Source: Saccharopolyspora montiporae
GTDB taxonomy: Bacteria > Actinomycetota > Actinomycetes > Mycobacteriales > Pseudonocardiaceae
Assembly (NCBI RefSeq): GCF_015209505.1
Contig: NZ_JADEYC010000030.1
Span: 1-64,000, forward strand
DNA: 64,000 nucleotides
Reading direction: 5' to 3'
Position 1 is the stretch's first letter, and each line of letters starts with the position of its first letter. The notes beneath the pieces were generated by a model. It was not told where the DNA came from, did not search any database, and saw only the letters and a program-made list of their open reading frames with translations. The position numbers and the translations under genes are program-made. Of the stretch, positions 50,885 through 59,511 are shown piece after piece.

Positions 50885-52485
50885 CCGGCGCCGACACCGA
50901 CATCCTCATCATCGGCGCGGGTTTCTCCGGGTTGCGCGCGATGCACGCCGCGACCCGGGCCGGCCTGTCGGCGACCGGTGTCGAGTCCGGGCGCGGCGTC
51001 GGCGGGACCTGGTACTGGAACCGCTACCCGGGTGCGCGCTGCGATGTGGAGAGCATCGACTACTCGTACTCCTTCGACCCGCAGCTGCAGGACGAGTGGG
51101 AGTGGAGCGAGCGCTACGCGACCCAGCCGGAGATCCTGGCCTACCTGGAACACGTCGCCGACCGCTACGACCTGCGCCGCCGCTTCGAGTTCGGCACCAC
51201 GGTGCTGGCTGCGTCCTTCGACGGGGTGCGCTGGTCGGTGCGCACCGACGGCGACCGGGAGTACCGCCCGCGATTCCTGTTGTGCGCAACGGGAAGCCTG
51301 TCCATACCGTCGGTTCCGGATCTGCCCGGCCTCGACGGTTTCGCCGGGCGGACGCTGCTCACCGCTCGGTGGCCCGCGGAGGAGGTCTCGTTCCGCGGCG
51401 AGCGGGTGGGGGTGATCGGCACCGGGTCCAGCGGGATCCAGTCGATCCCGCTCATCGCCGAGCAGGCCGCCGAACTCACCGTGTTCCAGCGCACCGCCAA
51501 CTACAGCGTCCCGGCCGACAACCGGCCGTTCAGTCCCGCGGAACGCGCCGAGATCCGGCGGATGTACCCGCGGCGCCGCGCCGATTCGGCCTACAGCCCG
51601 GCGGGAACCCCGCACGAGGCCTACCCGGCCGATGCGCTGGCGATCGACCAGCGGGAACGGGACAGCGCCTTCCAGGAGCGCTGGTCGGCGGGCGGGGTGC
51701 TGTTCGGCAAGACGTTCCCCCGGCAGACCACCGACGAGCGGGTCAACGCGCTGGCCCGGGAGTTCGCCGAGACCAAGATCCGGGCGACGGTGCGCGATCC
51801 GCGGGTGGCCGCGGACCTCGTACCGGACGACCACCCCATCGGGACCAAGCGCATCTGCACCGACTCCGGCTACTACGAGACCTTCAACCGCGACCACGTC
51901 CGGCTGGTCAACCTGCGCCGCGAACCGCTGGAGGCGGTCACGCCGACCGGGGTACGGACCGCGGCCGGGGACTACGAACTGGATTCGCTCGTGCTGGCAA
52001 CGGGTTTCGACGCGATGACCGGCGCGCTGCGGCGGATCGACCTGCGCGGCCCGCGCGGCGACCGGCTGCAGGAGGCGTGGACGGGCGGACCCGTGAGCTA
52101 CCTCGGCCTCGCCGTGCCCGGACTGCCGAACCTGTTCTACCTCACCGGGCCGGGCAGTCCGTCCGTGCTGGTGAACATGGTCACCGCCGCCGAGCAGCAG
52201 GTCGACTGGCTGGTCGGGCTGGTTCGGCACTGCCTGGACGAGGGCATCGACGAGGTGGAGGCCCGCGCCGACGCGGCGCAGCGCTGGACGCGGCACGTGG
52301 ACGAGGTCGCCGAGCGGACCCTGTTCCCGCAGGCGGCCTCCTGGTACACGGGCGCGAACGTGCCGGGCAAGCAGCGCCGGTTCATGCCGTACCTGGGCGG
52401 TTTCGGCGCCTACCGCCGAGCGTGCGAGCAGGTCAGCGCCGAGGGGTACCCGGGATTCGTGCTCACCTCGCGGGGTGCCCGGTGA
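50881..52485 (+). CDS. Baeyer-Villiger monooxygenase-type flavoprotein
   Basis: This 534-residue class B flavin monooxygenase has the FAD Rossmann motif IIGAGFSGL (near 11), the BVMO long fingerprint GGTWYWNRYPGARCD (near 41) and the NADPH motif GVIGTGSSGIQ (near 180). The short fingerprint FxGxxxHxxxWP reads FAGRTLLTARWP, so its conserved His is replaced by Leu. It would insert oxygen into ketones to give esters or lactones. It overlaps the hydrolase gene (ATGA) and the SDR gene (GTGA), so all three are coupled. The chain SDR-BVMO-hydrolase mirrors ChnA-ChnB-ChnC. Confidence 0.92.
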   Translation: MTGADTDILIIGAGFSGLRAMHAATRAGLSATGVESGRGVGGTWYWNRYPGARCDVESIDYSYSFDPQLQDEWEWSERYATQPEILAYLEHVADRYDLRRRFEFGTTVLAASFDGVRWSVRTDGDREYRPRFLLCATGSLSIPSVPDLPGLDGFAGRTLLTARWPAEEVSFRGERVGVIGTGSSGIQSIPLIAEQAAELTVFQRTANYSVPADNRPFSPAERAEIRRMYPRRRADSAYSPAGTPHEAYPADALAIDQRERDSAFQERWSAGGVLFGKTFPRQTTDERVNALAREFAETKIRATVRDPRVAADLVPDDHPIGTKRICTDSGYYETFNRDHVRLVNLRREPLEAVTPTGVRTAAGDYELDSLVLATGFDAMTGALRRIDLRGPRGDRLQEAWTGGPVSYLGLAVPGLPNLFYLTGPGSPSVLVNMVTAAEQQVDWLVGLVRHCLDEGIDEVEARADAAQRWTRHVDEVAERTLFPQAASWYTGANVPGKQRRFMPYLGGFGAYRRACEQVSAEGYPGFVLTSRGAR

Positions 52486-53204
52486 CCCCCGGGCCGCTGG
52501 TCGACCTGACCGGGAAGGTCGCGCTGATCACCGGTGCGGCGCGCGGGCAGGGCGCGGCCGAGGCGGAGCTGTTCGGCGAACTCGGCGCGCAGGTGGTACT
52601 CACCGATCAGGATCCGGCGGGCGCCGCCCTCGCCGACCGGCTGGGCGGGAGCTTCCACGAGCTGGACGTCGCCGCGGAGCAGGACTGGGACCGGGTGGTG
52701 CGGCGTGTGCTCGCCACGCACGGACGGATCGACGTCCTGGTCAACAACGCGGGCATCTACCGCACGGGGTCGCTGGGCGACTGGGCGGAACCGGACCTGC
52801 GTCGGTTGCTGGACATCAACCTGCTCGGACCGATCCTGGGCATGCGCGCGGTGCTGCCCGCGTTTCCCGCGGCCGGCGGGGCGATCGTCAACGTCGCGTC
52901 GATCTCCGGGCTGCGCGGGCACGGCGGCGCCCTGCCGTACGCCTCGTCGAAGTGGGGACTGCGCGGTGCGAGCCGCTCGGCCGCCCGCGAGTACGCGGAC
53001 CGGCACGTGCGGGTCAACTGCGTGTGCCCGGGTTCGGTGGACACGCCGATGATCGACGCCGCCGCGCTGGACCTCGCGCACCTGCCGATCCCCCGCAGCG
53101 GGGAGCCCGGCGAGGTCGCCGGCCTGGTCGCGTTCCTGGCCAGCGACGCCGCCGCCTACTGCACCGGTGCCGACTTCGTCGTGGACGGCGGGGCGACCGC
53201 CTGA
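52482..53204 (+). CDS. SDR family alcohol dehydrogenase of the BVMO operon
   Basis: This 240-residue classical SDR has TGAARGQGAAEAEL in the cofactor loop (note Gln replacing the usual Ile of GIG), VLTDQDP with the NAD-selecting Asp, VNNAGIY, catalytic Ser in VASISGLRG and YASSKWG. GTG 52482 forms a GTGA overlap with the monooxygenase stop. It probably oxidises a cyclic or secondary alcohol to the ketone used by the monooxygenase (ChnA-like role). Its 3' end converges on the DUF2267 gene. Confidence 0.9.
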   Translation: MTPGPLVDLTGKVALITGAARGQGAAEAELFGELGAQVVLTDQDPAGAALADRLGGSFHELDVAAEQDWDRVVRRVLATHGRIDVLVNNAGIYRTGSLGDWAEPDLRRLLDINLLGPILGMRAVLPAFPAAGGAIVNVASISGLRGHGGALPYASSKWGLRGASRSAAREYADRHVRVNCVCPGSVDTPMIDAAALDLAHLPIPRSGEPGEVAGLVAFLASDAAAYCTGADFVVDGGATA

Positions 53205-53208
53205 GACG

Positions 53209-53607
53209 TCAGCGGAACATCGCCGCGAGGTCGCCGGGCAGCTGGGCGATCGTCGTCTCGACCTGCCTGCGCGGCGCCCACTCGCGGATGGTGTGCAGCA
53301 CGGCCTTGACCTCGGTCTCCACCTCGTCCTCGTCCACCGAGCCGATCTCGCCGCTGACCTTGTCCAGGAACTCGTGCGCGTCGAACCGCTGCGCCTTGCC
53401 GGAGTGCCGGGTCAGCGATGGCTCCAGGTTCTCCGGCAGGCCGGATCCGAGCTCCTCGGCCTGGCGTGCGGTGAGCCGCTCGCCCAGCGCGGAAACCGTG
53501 GCCCGGCAAGCGCGTTCGGCGTCCGCCGTGGACTTCAGATCAGCTTGGGCCTGGACGTCGCGGACGAAGCTCCGCATTTCGGCGTCCGGGGAATCCGGGA
53601 AGGTCAT
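53209..53607 (-). CDS. DUF2267 domain-containing protein
   Basis: This 132-residue helical protein matches DUF2267: FVRDVQAQADLKSTADAERA at the N-terminus, ALGERLTARQAEELGSGLPE in the middle and REWAPRRQVETTIAQLPGDL near the C-terminus. Function is unknown; family members occur in many actinomycetes and cyanobacteria, frequently near stress-related genes. It is independent of the convergent SDR gene (4 bases between stops), and its promoter lies in the 128-base gap towards the acetyltransferase gene. Confidence 0.87.
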   Translation of the reverse strand: MTFPDSPDAEMRSFVRDVQAQADLKSTADAERACRATVSALGERLTARQAEELGSGLPENLEPSLTRHSGKAQRFDAHEFLDKVSGEIGSVDEDEVETEVKAVLHTIREWAPRRQVETTIAQLPGDLAAMFR

Positions 53608-53735
53608 GACGCCTCCAACTCCCACGTTCGGCTGCGTCCCGCGAAGCCGGTGCGCGGCGCTCCGCCGGTGCCTGCACGGCCCGCCCCGCCTACCCGGCAC
53701 GCGCACCGGGTACACCTGGAGGGCGCACGCACCGG

Positions 53736-54299
53736 TCAACCGTGCGCGGTCACCGGCATCGGGATCTCGAAGTGCACGGCCGGACTGTACCGCGGATCGG
53801 TGCGCCCGTCGTGGACCTCCTTGCCGATACCGCGCCAAAACGGTTCCGCGCCCTCGATCGCGGTGTTGGTGTGCAGGTAGATCGACTCGTAGCCGGGGGC
53901 CTGCGCGATGAACCGGCAGGCCATGTCCACCAGGGTGCGGGCCAGCCCGTTGCGCCGGTGCTCCGGGCGCACGTACACGCGGAAGATCTGCGCCGTGCTG
54001 CCGGACGGGTAGCGCTCGGTCAGCCACGGGGGGTGCGGCGGGCTCTTCGGCCCGTCCGCGCGCACGGCGGCGGTACCGACGATCTCCCCGGCGCGCTCGG
54101 CCACGAACAGCTCCTGGCGCGGATCGTCGAAGTACGCGCCCTGCATGTCGATCACGTCGCGGTGCCAGTCGGCGACGTAACCGTGCCCCATCACCTGGTA
54201 GAAGGTGTCGAACATGACCGACCGCGCGCCGTCCGCGTCCGCCGGTCCGGCGACCCGCACCACGTACTCGCCAACGGCGCATTCCTCGATCACGGCCAC
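53736..54299 (-). CDS. GNAT family N-acetyltransferase
   Basis: This 187-residue protein has the GNAT fold: beta strand LFVAERAGEIVGTAAVRAD, then motif A with RVYVRPEHRRNGLARTLVDMA (the acetyl-CoA loop is RRNGLA; the second conserved Gly is Ala), and a C-terminal segment YLHTNTAIEGAEPFWRGIG. GTG 54299 follows GGGAGG at a good spacing. The acceptor substrate is unknown. It is separated from metE by two hairpins. Confidence 0.85.
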   Translation of the reverse strand: MAVIEECAVGEYVVRVAGPADADGARSVMFDTFYQVMGHGYVADWHRDVIDMQGAYFDDPRQELFVAERAGEIVGTAAVRADGPKSPPHPPWLTERYPSGSTAQIFRVYVRPEHRRNGLARTLVDMACRFIAQAPGYESIYLHTNTAIEGAEPFWRGIGKEVHDGRTDPRYSPAVHFEIPMPVTAHG

Positions 54300-54407
54300 A
54301 GTTGCCTCCCGGCTGTGTTGCAAGCGGTGTGCTGTTGAGCAGATTCTGCAACAGGACCATCGGCGGCACCGCGCGGGGACCGCGGGGCGCGCCGGCGCAC
54401 GACGAAA

Positions 54408-54496
54408 GCCGGTGCCCCCGCGGTTCCCACGTTCCGCGGAGGCACCGGCTCGCTGCCCGCGCCCGGCCGCACCGGGAGTGAGTGGTGCGGCCGGGC
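54408..54496. terminator. Tandem hairpin terminators downstream of metE
   Basis: Two stems follow the metE stop: 54461-54473 with 54484-54496 (13 bp, perfect, 10-base loop) and 54408-54423 with 54434-54449 (15 of 16 positions paired). Together they insulate the acetyltransferase gene from metE read-through. Confidence 0.7.
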
Positions 54497-54517
54497 ACGG
54501 AACCTCGGTCGAGGTGG

Positions 54518-56806
54518 TCAGCCCAGGGTGGGCCGGACCTCCTTCGTCGCCGTGATCATGTTGCGCAGCGCGGTTTCCACCTCGGCGTAGCCGCGGGTCT
54601 TGAGCCCGCAGTCCGGGTTGACCCACAGCCGCTCGGCGGGCACCGCGGCCAGCGCCGCCCGCAGCAGGTCGGTGATCTCGGCCGCCTCCGGCACGCGCGG
54701 CGAGTGGATGTCGTAGACACCCGGCCCGACGCCGCGGCCGAAGCCCACCTCGTTGAGGTCGTCGAGGACCTCCATCCGGGAGCGGGCGGCCTCGATGCTG
54801 GTGACGTCCGCATCGAGGTCGACGATCGCGTTGATCACGTCACCGAACTCGGAGTAGCACAGGTGGGTGTGGATCTGCGTGGCGTCCGCGATCCCGGCCG
54901 TGGCCAGCCGGAAGGACTCCACCGCCCACTCCAGGTACTCCTTGTGCTGCACCGCGCGCAGCGGGAGCAGCTCGCGCAGTGCCGGCTCGTCGACCTGCAC
55001 CACGCCGATGCCCGCTGCCTCCAGGTCGTGCACCTCGTCGCGGATGGCCATGGCCACCTGCTTGGCGGTGTCGGCCATCGGTTGGTCGTCGCGGACGAAC
55101 GACCAGGACAGGATGGTCACCGGGCCGGTGAGCATGCCCTTGACCGGCTTGCCGGTCAGCCCCTGCGCGTAGGTGGCCCAGTCGACCGTGATGGCCTTGG
55201 GCCGGGACACGTCGCCGAACAGGATCGGCGGGCGCACGCAGCGCGAGCCGTAGGACTGCACCCACCCGTTGGCCGTGCTGACGAAGCCCTCCATGTACTC
55301 GGAGAAGTACTGGACCATGTCGTTGCGCTCGGGCTCGCCGTGCACCAGCACGTCCAGGCCGAGGTCCTCCTGCAGGCGGATGACCCGCTCGATCTCGTCG
55401 CGCATCCGCTGCTTGTAGGTGGCCTGGTCGATGCTGCCGTTGGTCAGCGCGGCGCGGGCCTTGCGGACGTCGGTCGTCTGCGGGAACGAGCCGATCGTCG
55501 TGGTGGGCAGCTTCGGCAGACCCAGCGCGTCCTCCTGGGCCTTCTTCCGCGTCCCGTACTCGCTGCGGCGAGCGTCCTGCGGCTTCAACGCCCCGATGCG
55601 GTCGCGGACCGCGCTGTTGTGCGTGCGCTCGGCACCGGCGCGGTCGGCCACCGCGGCCCGCGCGGCGGCGAGCTCCTTCGACACGGCGTCCTGCCCCTGG
55701 GCCAGCGCCTTGCCCAGGGTCACGACCTCGTCGACCTTCTGCGCCGCGAAGGCCAGCCAGGACTTGACCTGCGGGTCGATGGCGGTCTCCGCCTCGACGT
55801 CGTAGGGCACGTGCAGCAGCGAGCACGAGGTCCCCACGGAGACCTCACGCGCCGAGCCGAGCAGGGTGGCCGCGGTGGCCAGCGCCTTGTCCAGGTCGGT
55901 GCGCCAGATGTTGCGGCCGTCCACGAGGCCCGCGACCAGTTCCTTGTCCTTGAGGCCCTGGGTGCTGGTCAGGCGGTCGACCGAGGAGCCGCCGGCGACG
56001 AGGTCCACGGACAGCGCCTCGACCGGGGAGGCCCCGAGCACGCCCAGCGCCTCGCCGAGGTCACCGAAGTAGCCCGCTACCAGCAGCTTCGGCCGCTTCG
56101 CCAGCGAACCCAGCTTCTGGTAAGCGCTCTTCAGCGCGTCCAGCTCCGCGGCGGAACGGTCGGCGGCGAAGGCCGGCTCGTCCAGCTGGACCCACTCCGC
56201 GCCGGCCTTGTTCAGCTCGGCCAGCAGCTCGGCGTAGACGTCCACCAACTCGTCGAGCTTGTCCAGCGGCTCGAAGCCCTCCGGGGCTCCCTCGGCCGGC
56301 TTGGACAGCAGCAGGAAGGTCAGCGGGCCGACCAGCACCGGACGGGTCGTGACGCCGAGGTCAGCGGCCTCGCGGAACGACTCGACCGGGGTGCGGTCGG
56401 CGATCGAGAACGTCGTGTCCGGGCCGATTTCCGGAACGAGGTAGTGGTAGTTCGTATCGAACCACTTCGTCATCTCCAGCGGCGGCGTGGATTCCACACC
56501 GCGGGCCATGGCGAAGTAGGTGTCCAGGGTGTTCAGGCCCAGTTTGCGGTACCGGTCCGGCACGGCGCCGAAGGTGACCGCGGTGTCCAGCACCTGGTCG
56601 TAGTAGGAGAAGGTGTTGCCGGGAACCGAATCCAGGCCTGCGTCCCGCAGCTGCTTCCAGGTGTCGGTCCGCAGCCGGCGCGCCACCTCCCGCAGTTCGT
56701 CGGCACTGCTCTTGGACGCCCAGTAGCTTTCCAGGGCTCGCTTGAGCTCCCGCTTCGGACCGATCCGGGGGTAGCCAAGTACGGTTGAACCGATCTTGCT
56801 GGTCAA
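54518..56806 (-). CDS. metE: Cobalamin-independent methionine synthase
   Basis: This 762-residue enzyme transfers methyl from methyltetrahydropteroyl-triglutamate to homocysteine. It starts [20 protein letters not shown], has the repeat-derived second half [17 protein letters not shown] (near 430), and its zinc ligands lie in [12 protein letters not shown] (His, Cys) and [11 protein letters not shown] (Cys). The start is TTG 56806 behind GAGGAGAG. A cobalamin riboswitch sits upstream, so expression should fall when B12 is available and the B12-dependent MetH, presumably encoded elsewhere, can work. Confidence 0.97.
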   Translation of the reverse strand: MTSKIGSTVLGYPRIGPKRELKRALESYWASKSSADELREVARRLRTDTWKQLRDAGLDSVPGNTFSYYDQVLDTAVTFGAVPDRYRKLGLNTLDTYFAMARGVESTPPLEMTKWFDTNYHYLVPEIGPDTTFSIADRTPVESFREAADLGVTTRPVLVGPLTFLLLSKPAEGAPEGFEPLDKLDELVDVYAELLAELNKAGAEWVQLDEPAFAADRSAAELDALKSAYQKLGSLAKRPKLLVAGYFGDLGEALGVLGASPVEALSVDLVAGGSSVDRLTSTQGLKDKELVAGLVDGRNIWRTDLDKALATAATLLGSAREVSVGTSCSLLHVPYDVEAETAIDPQVKSWLAFAAQKVDEVVTLGKALAQGQDAVSKELAAARAAVADRAGAERTHNSAVRDRIGALKPQDARRSEYGTRKKAQEDALGLPKLPTTTIGSFPQTTDVRKARAALTNGSIDQATYKQRMRDEIERVIRLQEDLGLDVLVHGEPERNDMVQYFSEYMEGFVSTANGWVQSYGSRCVRPPILFGDVSRPKAITVDWATYAQGLTGKPVKGMLTGPVTILSWSFVRDDQPMADTAKQVAMAIRDEVHDLEAAGIGVVQVDEPALRELLPLRAVQHKEYLEWAVESFRLATAGIADATQIHTHLCYSEFGDVINAIVDLDADVTSIEAARSRMEVLDDLNEVGFGRGVGPGVYDIHSPRVPEAAEITDLLRAALAAVPAERLWVNPDCGLKTRGYAEVETALRNMITATKEVRPTLG

Positions 56807-56943
56807 CGCTCTCTCCTCGCGAGCTCGACAACAGAGTTCGCCGAAGTCGAGGGGCGGAGCGGCCAGCGGGTACCCACGGCGGACGCACGACTGCGCGCCG
56901 GGGCGGCTCGTCCGGCCAGGTCCTCCCTCGGAACCTCGGACCA

Positions 56944-57182
56944 GCGCGCACCGACCGGGTGCGCGCACCGGTGGCAGGTCTTCGGACTCGCGGGCTCTTC
57001 CGGCCGTGCCGGGGTCCCTACTCACCGCCGCTTCCCAGACCCGTGGGCCCAGTGCTCACCCGGTCGTCATCGACCGGTGACGGATTTCGTTCCCGCTCAC
57101 CGCTGCGGGGCAGTCCCGGATTCGCACCGGGTTCCCTCTTGCCTCGTCCGCCCCGGTCACGGGTTTCCCCGAGCACCGAGCG
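56944..57182 (-). promoter_or_regulatory. Cobalamin (B12) riboswitch controlling metE
   Basis: Read on the minus strand, the sequence contains the conserved cobalamin aptamer core AAGAGGGAACCCGGTG, GGACTGCCCCGCAGCGGTGA-like segments (about 57085-57145) and, at the 3' end, AGTCCGAAGACCTGCCACC (56970-56988). Directly beyond the aptamer a 9-bp stem GCGCGCACC/GGTGCGCGC (56944-56952 with 56958-56966) abuts the last aptamer bases and could serve as the expression platform. metE starts 137 bases downstream. The aptamer is intact across all segments I can recognise. Confidence 0.93.
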
Positions 57183-57624
57183 GCCGAACCACCAGCCCCT
57201 GGAACGTTACTCACCGGTGACGCGTTGGCAAGGGTTGACGGTCTGCGCGGCGGCCTGCGGGCGGCCCGCGGCACCCGGTCGTACCCCGCCTCAACTCGGC
57301 GTTCGCGGGCATGCCCGAACGTTGATGAGATCCCGGACACAACCGGCGCGCAGAGCCCTTCCGGCCCCACCTCGGCGCGGTCGAGCCGCCAGACCAGAGC
57401 GGAGAGCGCAGGGGTTCGCGCGACCTCAGTGGATCCGCACCCCACCGGAGGCCACAGCACGCAACGGATCAATAACGCATCGAGAAAACGGTCGAGCGGC
57501 GGTGGCGCTCCGGGGCACCATCCACAAACGTACAAATCGTTGCAGACGGTATAATACCGCGGCAACGTTGCTATCGAGCAGGAAGGAGACGGGCGCCATC
57601 GCCGAACGTCGGCGCCCGGATGTT
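57183..57624. other. metE/BCCT divergent promoter region
   Basis: No gene is seen in these 442 bases. The left end should hold the metE promoter. Near the right end a perfect -10 hexamer TATAAT (57550-57555) faces the transporter gene; no good -35 lies 17 bases upstream. A strong Shine-Dalgarno, GGAAGGAG (57581-57588), follows, but the first canonical start codon in frame is 37 bases away (GTG 57625). Confidence 0.6.
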
Positions 57625-59397
57625 GTGCTCACCGATACATCGAAAGACGACGAGACAGCCGGATCAAACAGCGCGTTAGATCCCGAAAAACCCGAGAAGC
57701 TGGTCGACAAGCCCGGCCGCACCGATTGGACCGTCTTCGGTGTCGCTGCCGTCCTGGCCACGGCATTCATCCTCTGGGGATTGATCGGCACCGAATCACT
57801 GCAATCTTTCGCGGAAACCGCGCTCGAACACCTCGTCCGCGATGGCGGATGGGTATTCATCATCGCTTCGACCGGTTTCGTGCTTTTCGGCGTCTGGCTG
57901 GCCTTCAGCCGTTTCGGCCGAATCCCACTGGGCAACGACGGCGAGCGCCCGGAATTCCGGACCACGTCGTGGATCGCGATGATGTTCGCCGCCGGCATGG
58001 GCATCGGCCTCATGTTCTACGGCGTCGCCGAACCGCTCCAGCACTTCACCGAGGCACCCCCCGGCAGCGCCTCCGTTCCAGGAAGCGAGGAAGCGCTCGG
58101 TACGGCGATGGCGACATCGCTCTTCCACTGGACCCTGCATCCGTGGGCCATCTACGCCGTCGTCGGGCTCGCCCTCGCTTACAGCAGCTACCGACGCGGT
58201 AGGCGACAGCTGCTGAGCTCGGCCTTCATCCCGCTCTTCGGCAAGCGCGCCGCGGAAGGCGCCGCGGGCAAGGTCATCGACATCCTGGCTGTCTTCGCGA
58301 CCGTGTTCGGCACCGCTGCCTCGCTGGGAATCGGTGCCACGCAGATCGCCGCGGGACTGACCCAGGTCGGCTGGGTCGAGGCCATCAGCAACACCACGCT
58401 GGTGCTGATCATCACGGTGCTGATCTGCGCGTTCATCCTCTCGGCCGTGTCCGGTGTGTCCAAGGGCATCCAATGGCTGTCCAACAGCAACATGGTGCTC
58501 GCGCTACTGCTCGCCGTGTTCGTCTTCGTGGCGGGCCCAACGGTGTTCATCCTGGACATCATCCCCAACTCCGTCGGCTCCTACCTCAGCGATTTCGGCA
58601 GCATGATCTCGCGGACCGGTTCCACCGGCGGCGACGGGGCCGAAGAGTGGCTGAGCACCTGGACGATCTTCTACTGGGCGTGGTGGATCTCCTGGGCGCC
58701 CTTCGTGGGCATGTTCATCGCCCGGATCAGCCGGGGCCGCACCGTCCGCCAGTTCATCGGCGGCGTGCTGCTGGTGCCGAGCGTGATCAGCCTCATCTGG
58801 TTCTCGATCCTCGGCGGGACCGCGCTCTACGAGCAGCGGAGCGGAGCCGACCTCGCCGGGGCGGCCGGTGAGGAGGAACAGCTGTTCGGCATGTTCGACC
58901 AGCTACCGCTGGCCGGTATCGCCAGCGTCCTGGCGATGCTGCTGATCATCAACTTCTTCGTCACCAGCGCGGATTCGGCCTCCGTGGTCGTCGGGTCGCT
59001 GTCCCAGCAGGGCAGCGCGCGCCCGGCCAAGTGGATCGTGATCTTCTGGGGTGTCGTGATCGGTGGTGTGGCCATCTCGATGCTGCTCGCGGGTGGCGAC
59101 GAAGCACTCCAGGGGCTGAACAACACGACGATCATCGCGGCTTCGCCGTTCGTCATCGTCGTCATCATGTTGTGCATGTCGCTGGTGAAGGACCTGCACA
59201 GCGACCCGATCATGCAGGTGGAGCGCAAGAGCGCCGAGGTCCTGGAGCAGGCGGTCATCTACGGCACGGAGGAGCACGACGGCGCCTTCCAGCTCGACGT
59301 CTCCCCCACCGAGGACACGCCCGACTCCGAGAGCGAGAACGCCTCGGCGGACGACGAATCCGGTTCGAGCGACGAGCAGTCGCCGTCGGCGCGCTGA
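57625..59397 (+). CDS. BCCT family betaine/carnitine/choline transporter
   Basis: This transporter of about 590 residues has twelve membrane helices. The glycine-rich substrate helix reads FAAGMGIGLMFYGVAEP (near 125), and the family signature is in WTIFYWAWWISWAPFVGMFI with RISRGRTVRQF (near 350). Both termini are polar; the C-tail is highly acidic (Asp/Glu/Ser), as in osmoregulated BetP-like carriers. It should take up compatible solutes with Na+. GTG 57625 lacks a ribosome site, whereas GGAAGGAG stands 9 bases before an in-frame ATC at 57598, so the true start is uncertain. The gene is monocistronic. Confidence 0.9.
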   Translation: MLTDTSKDDETAGSNSALDPEKPEKLVDKPGRTDWTVFGVAAVLATAFILWGLIGTESLQSFAETALEHLVRDGGWVFIIASTGFVLFGVWLAFSRFGRIPLGNDGERPEFRTTSWIAMMFAAGMGIGLMFYGVAEPLQHFTEAPPGSASVPGSEEALGTAMATSLFHWTLHPWAIYAVVGLALAYSSYRRGRRQLLSSAFIPLFGKRAAEGAAGKVIDILAVFATVFGTAASLGIGATQIAAGLTQVGWVEAISNTTLVLIITVLICAFILSAVSGVSKGIQWLSNSNMVLALLLAVFVFVAGPTVFILDIIPNSVGSYLSDFGSMISRTGSTGGDGAEEWLSTWTIFYWAWWISWAPFVGMFIARISRGRTVRQFIGGVLLVPSVISLIWFSILGGTALYEQRSGADLAGAAGEEEQLFGMFDQLPLAGIASVLAMLLIINFFVTSADSASVVVGSLSQQGSARPAKWIVIFWGVVIGGVAISMLLAGGDEALQGLNNTTIIAASPFVIVVIMLCMSLVKDLHSDPIMQVERKSAEVLEQAVIYGTEEHDGAFQLDVSPTEDTPDSESENASADDESGSSDEQSPSAR

Positions 59398-59511
59398 ACC
59401 CAGGCGCCTCAGCGAGGGCGGTGGAGCGGATGCTTCCGTTCCACCGCCCTCCTTCTTCGCACCGAGATCGGTTGCGCTGCCGGAACACCGGCAGCGGTGC
59501 AGAATCGGCGC

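Noticed and set aside
54482..56788. A 768-codon open frame opposite metE
   Set aside because: It is entirely antisense to the conserved metE gene and contains no recognisable domain.
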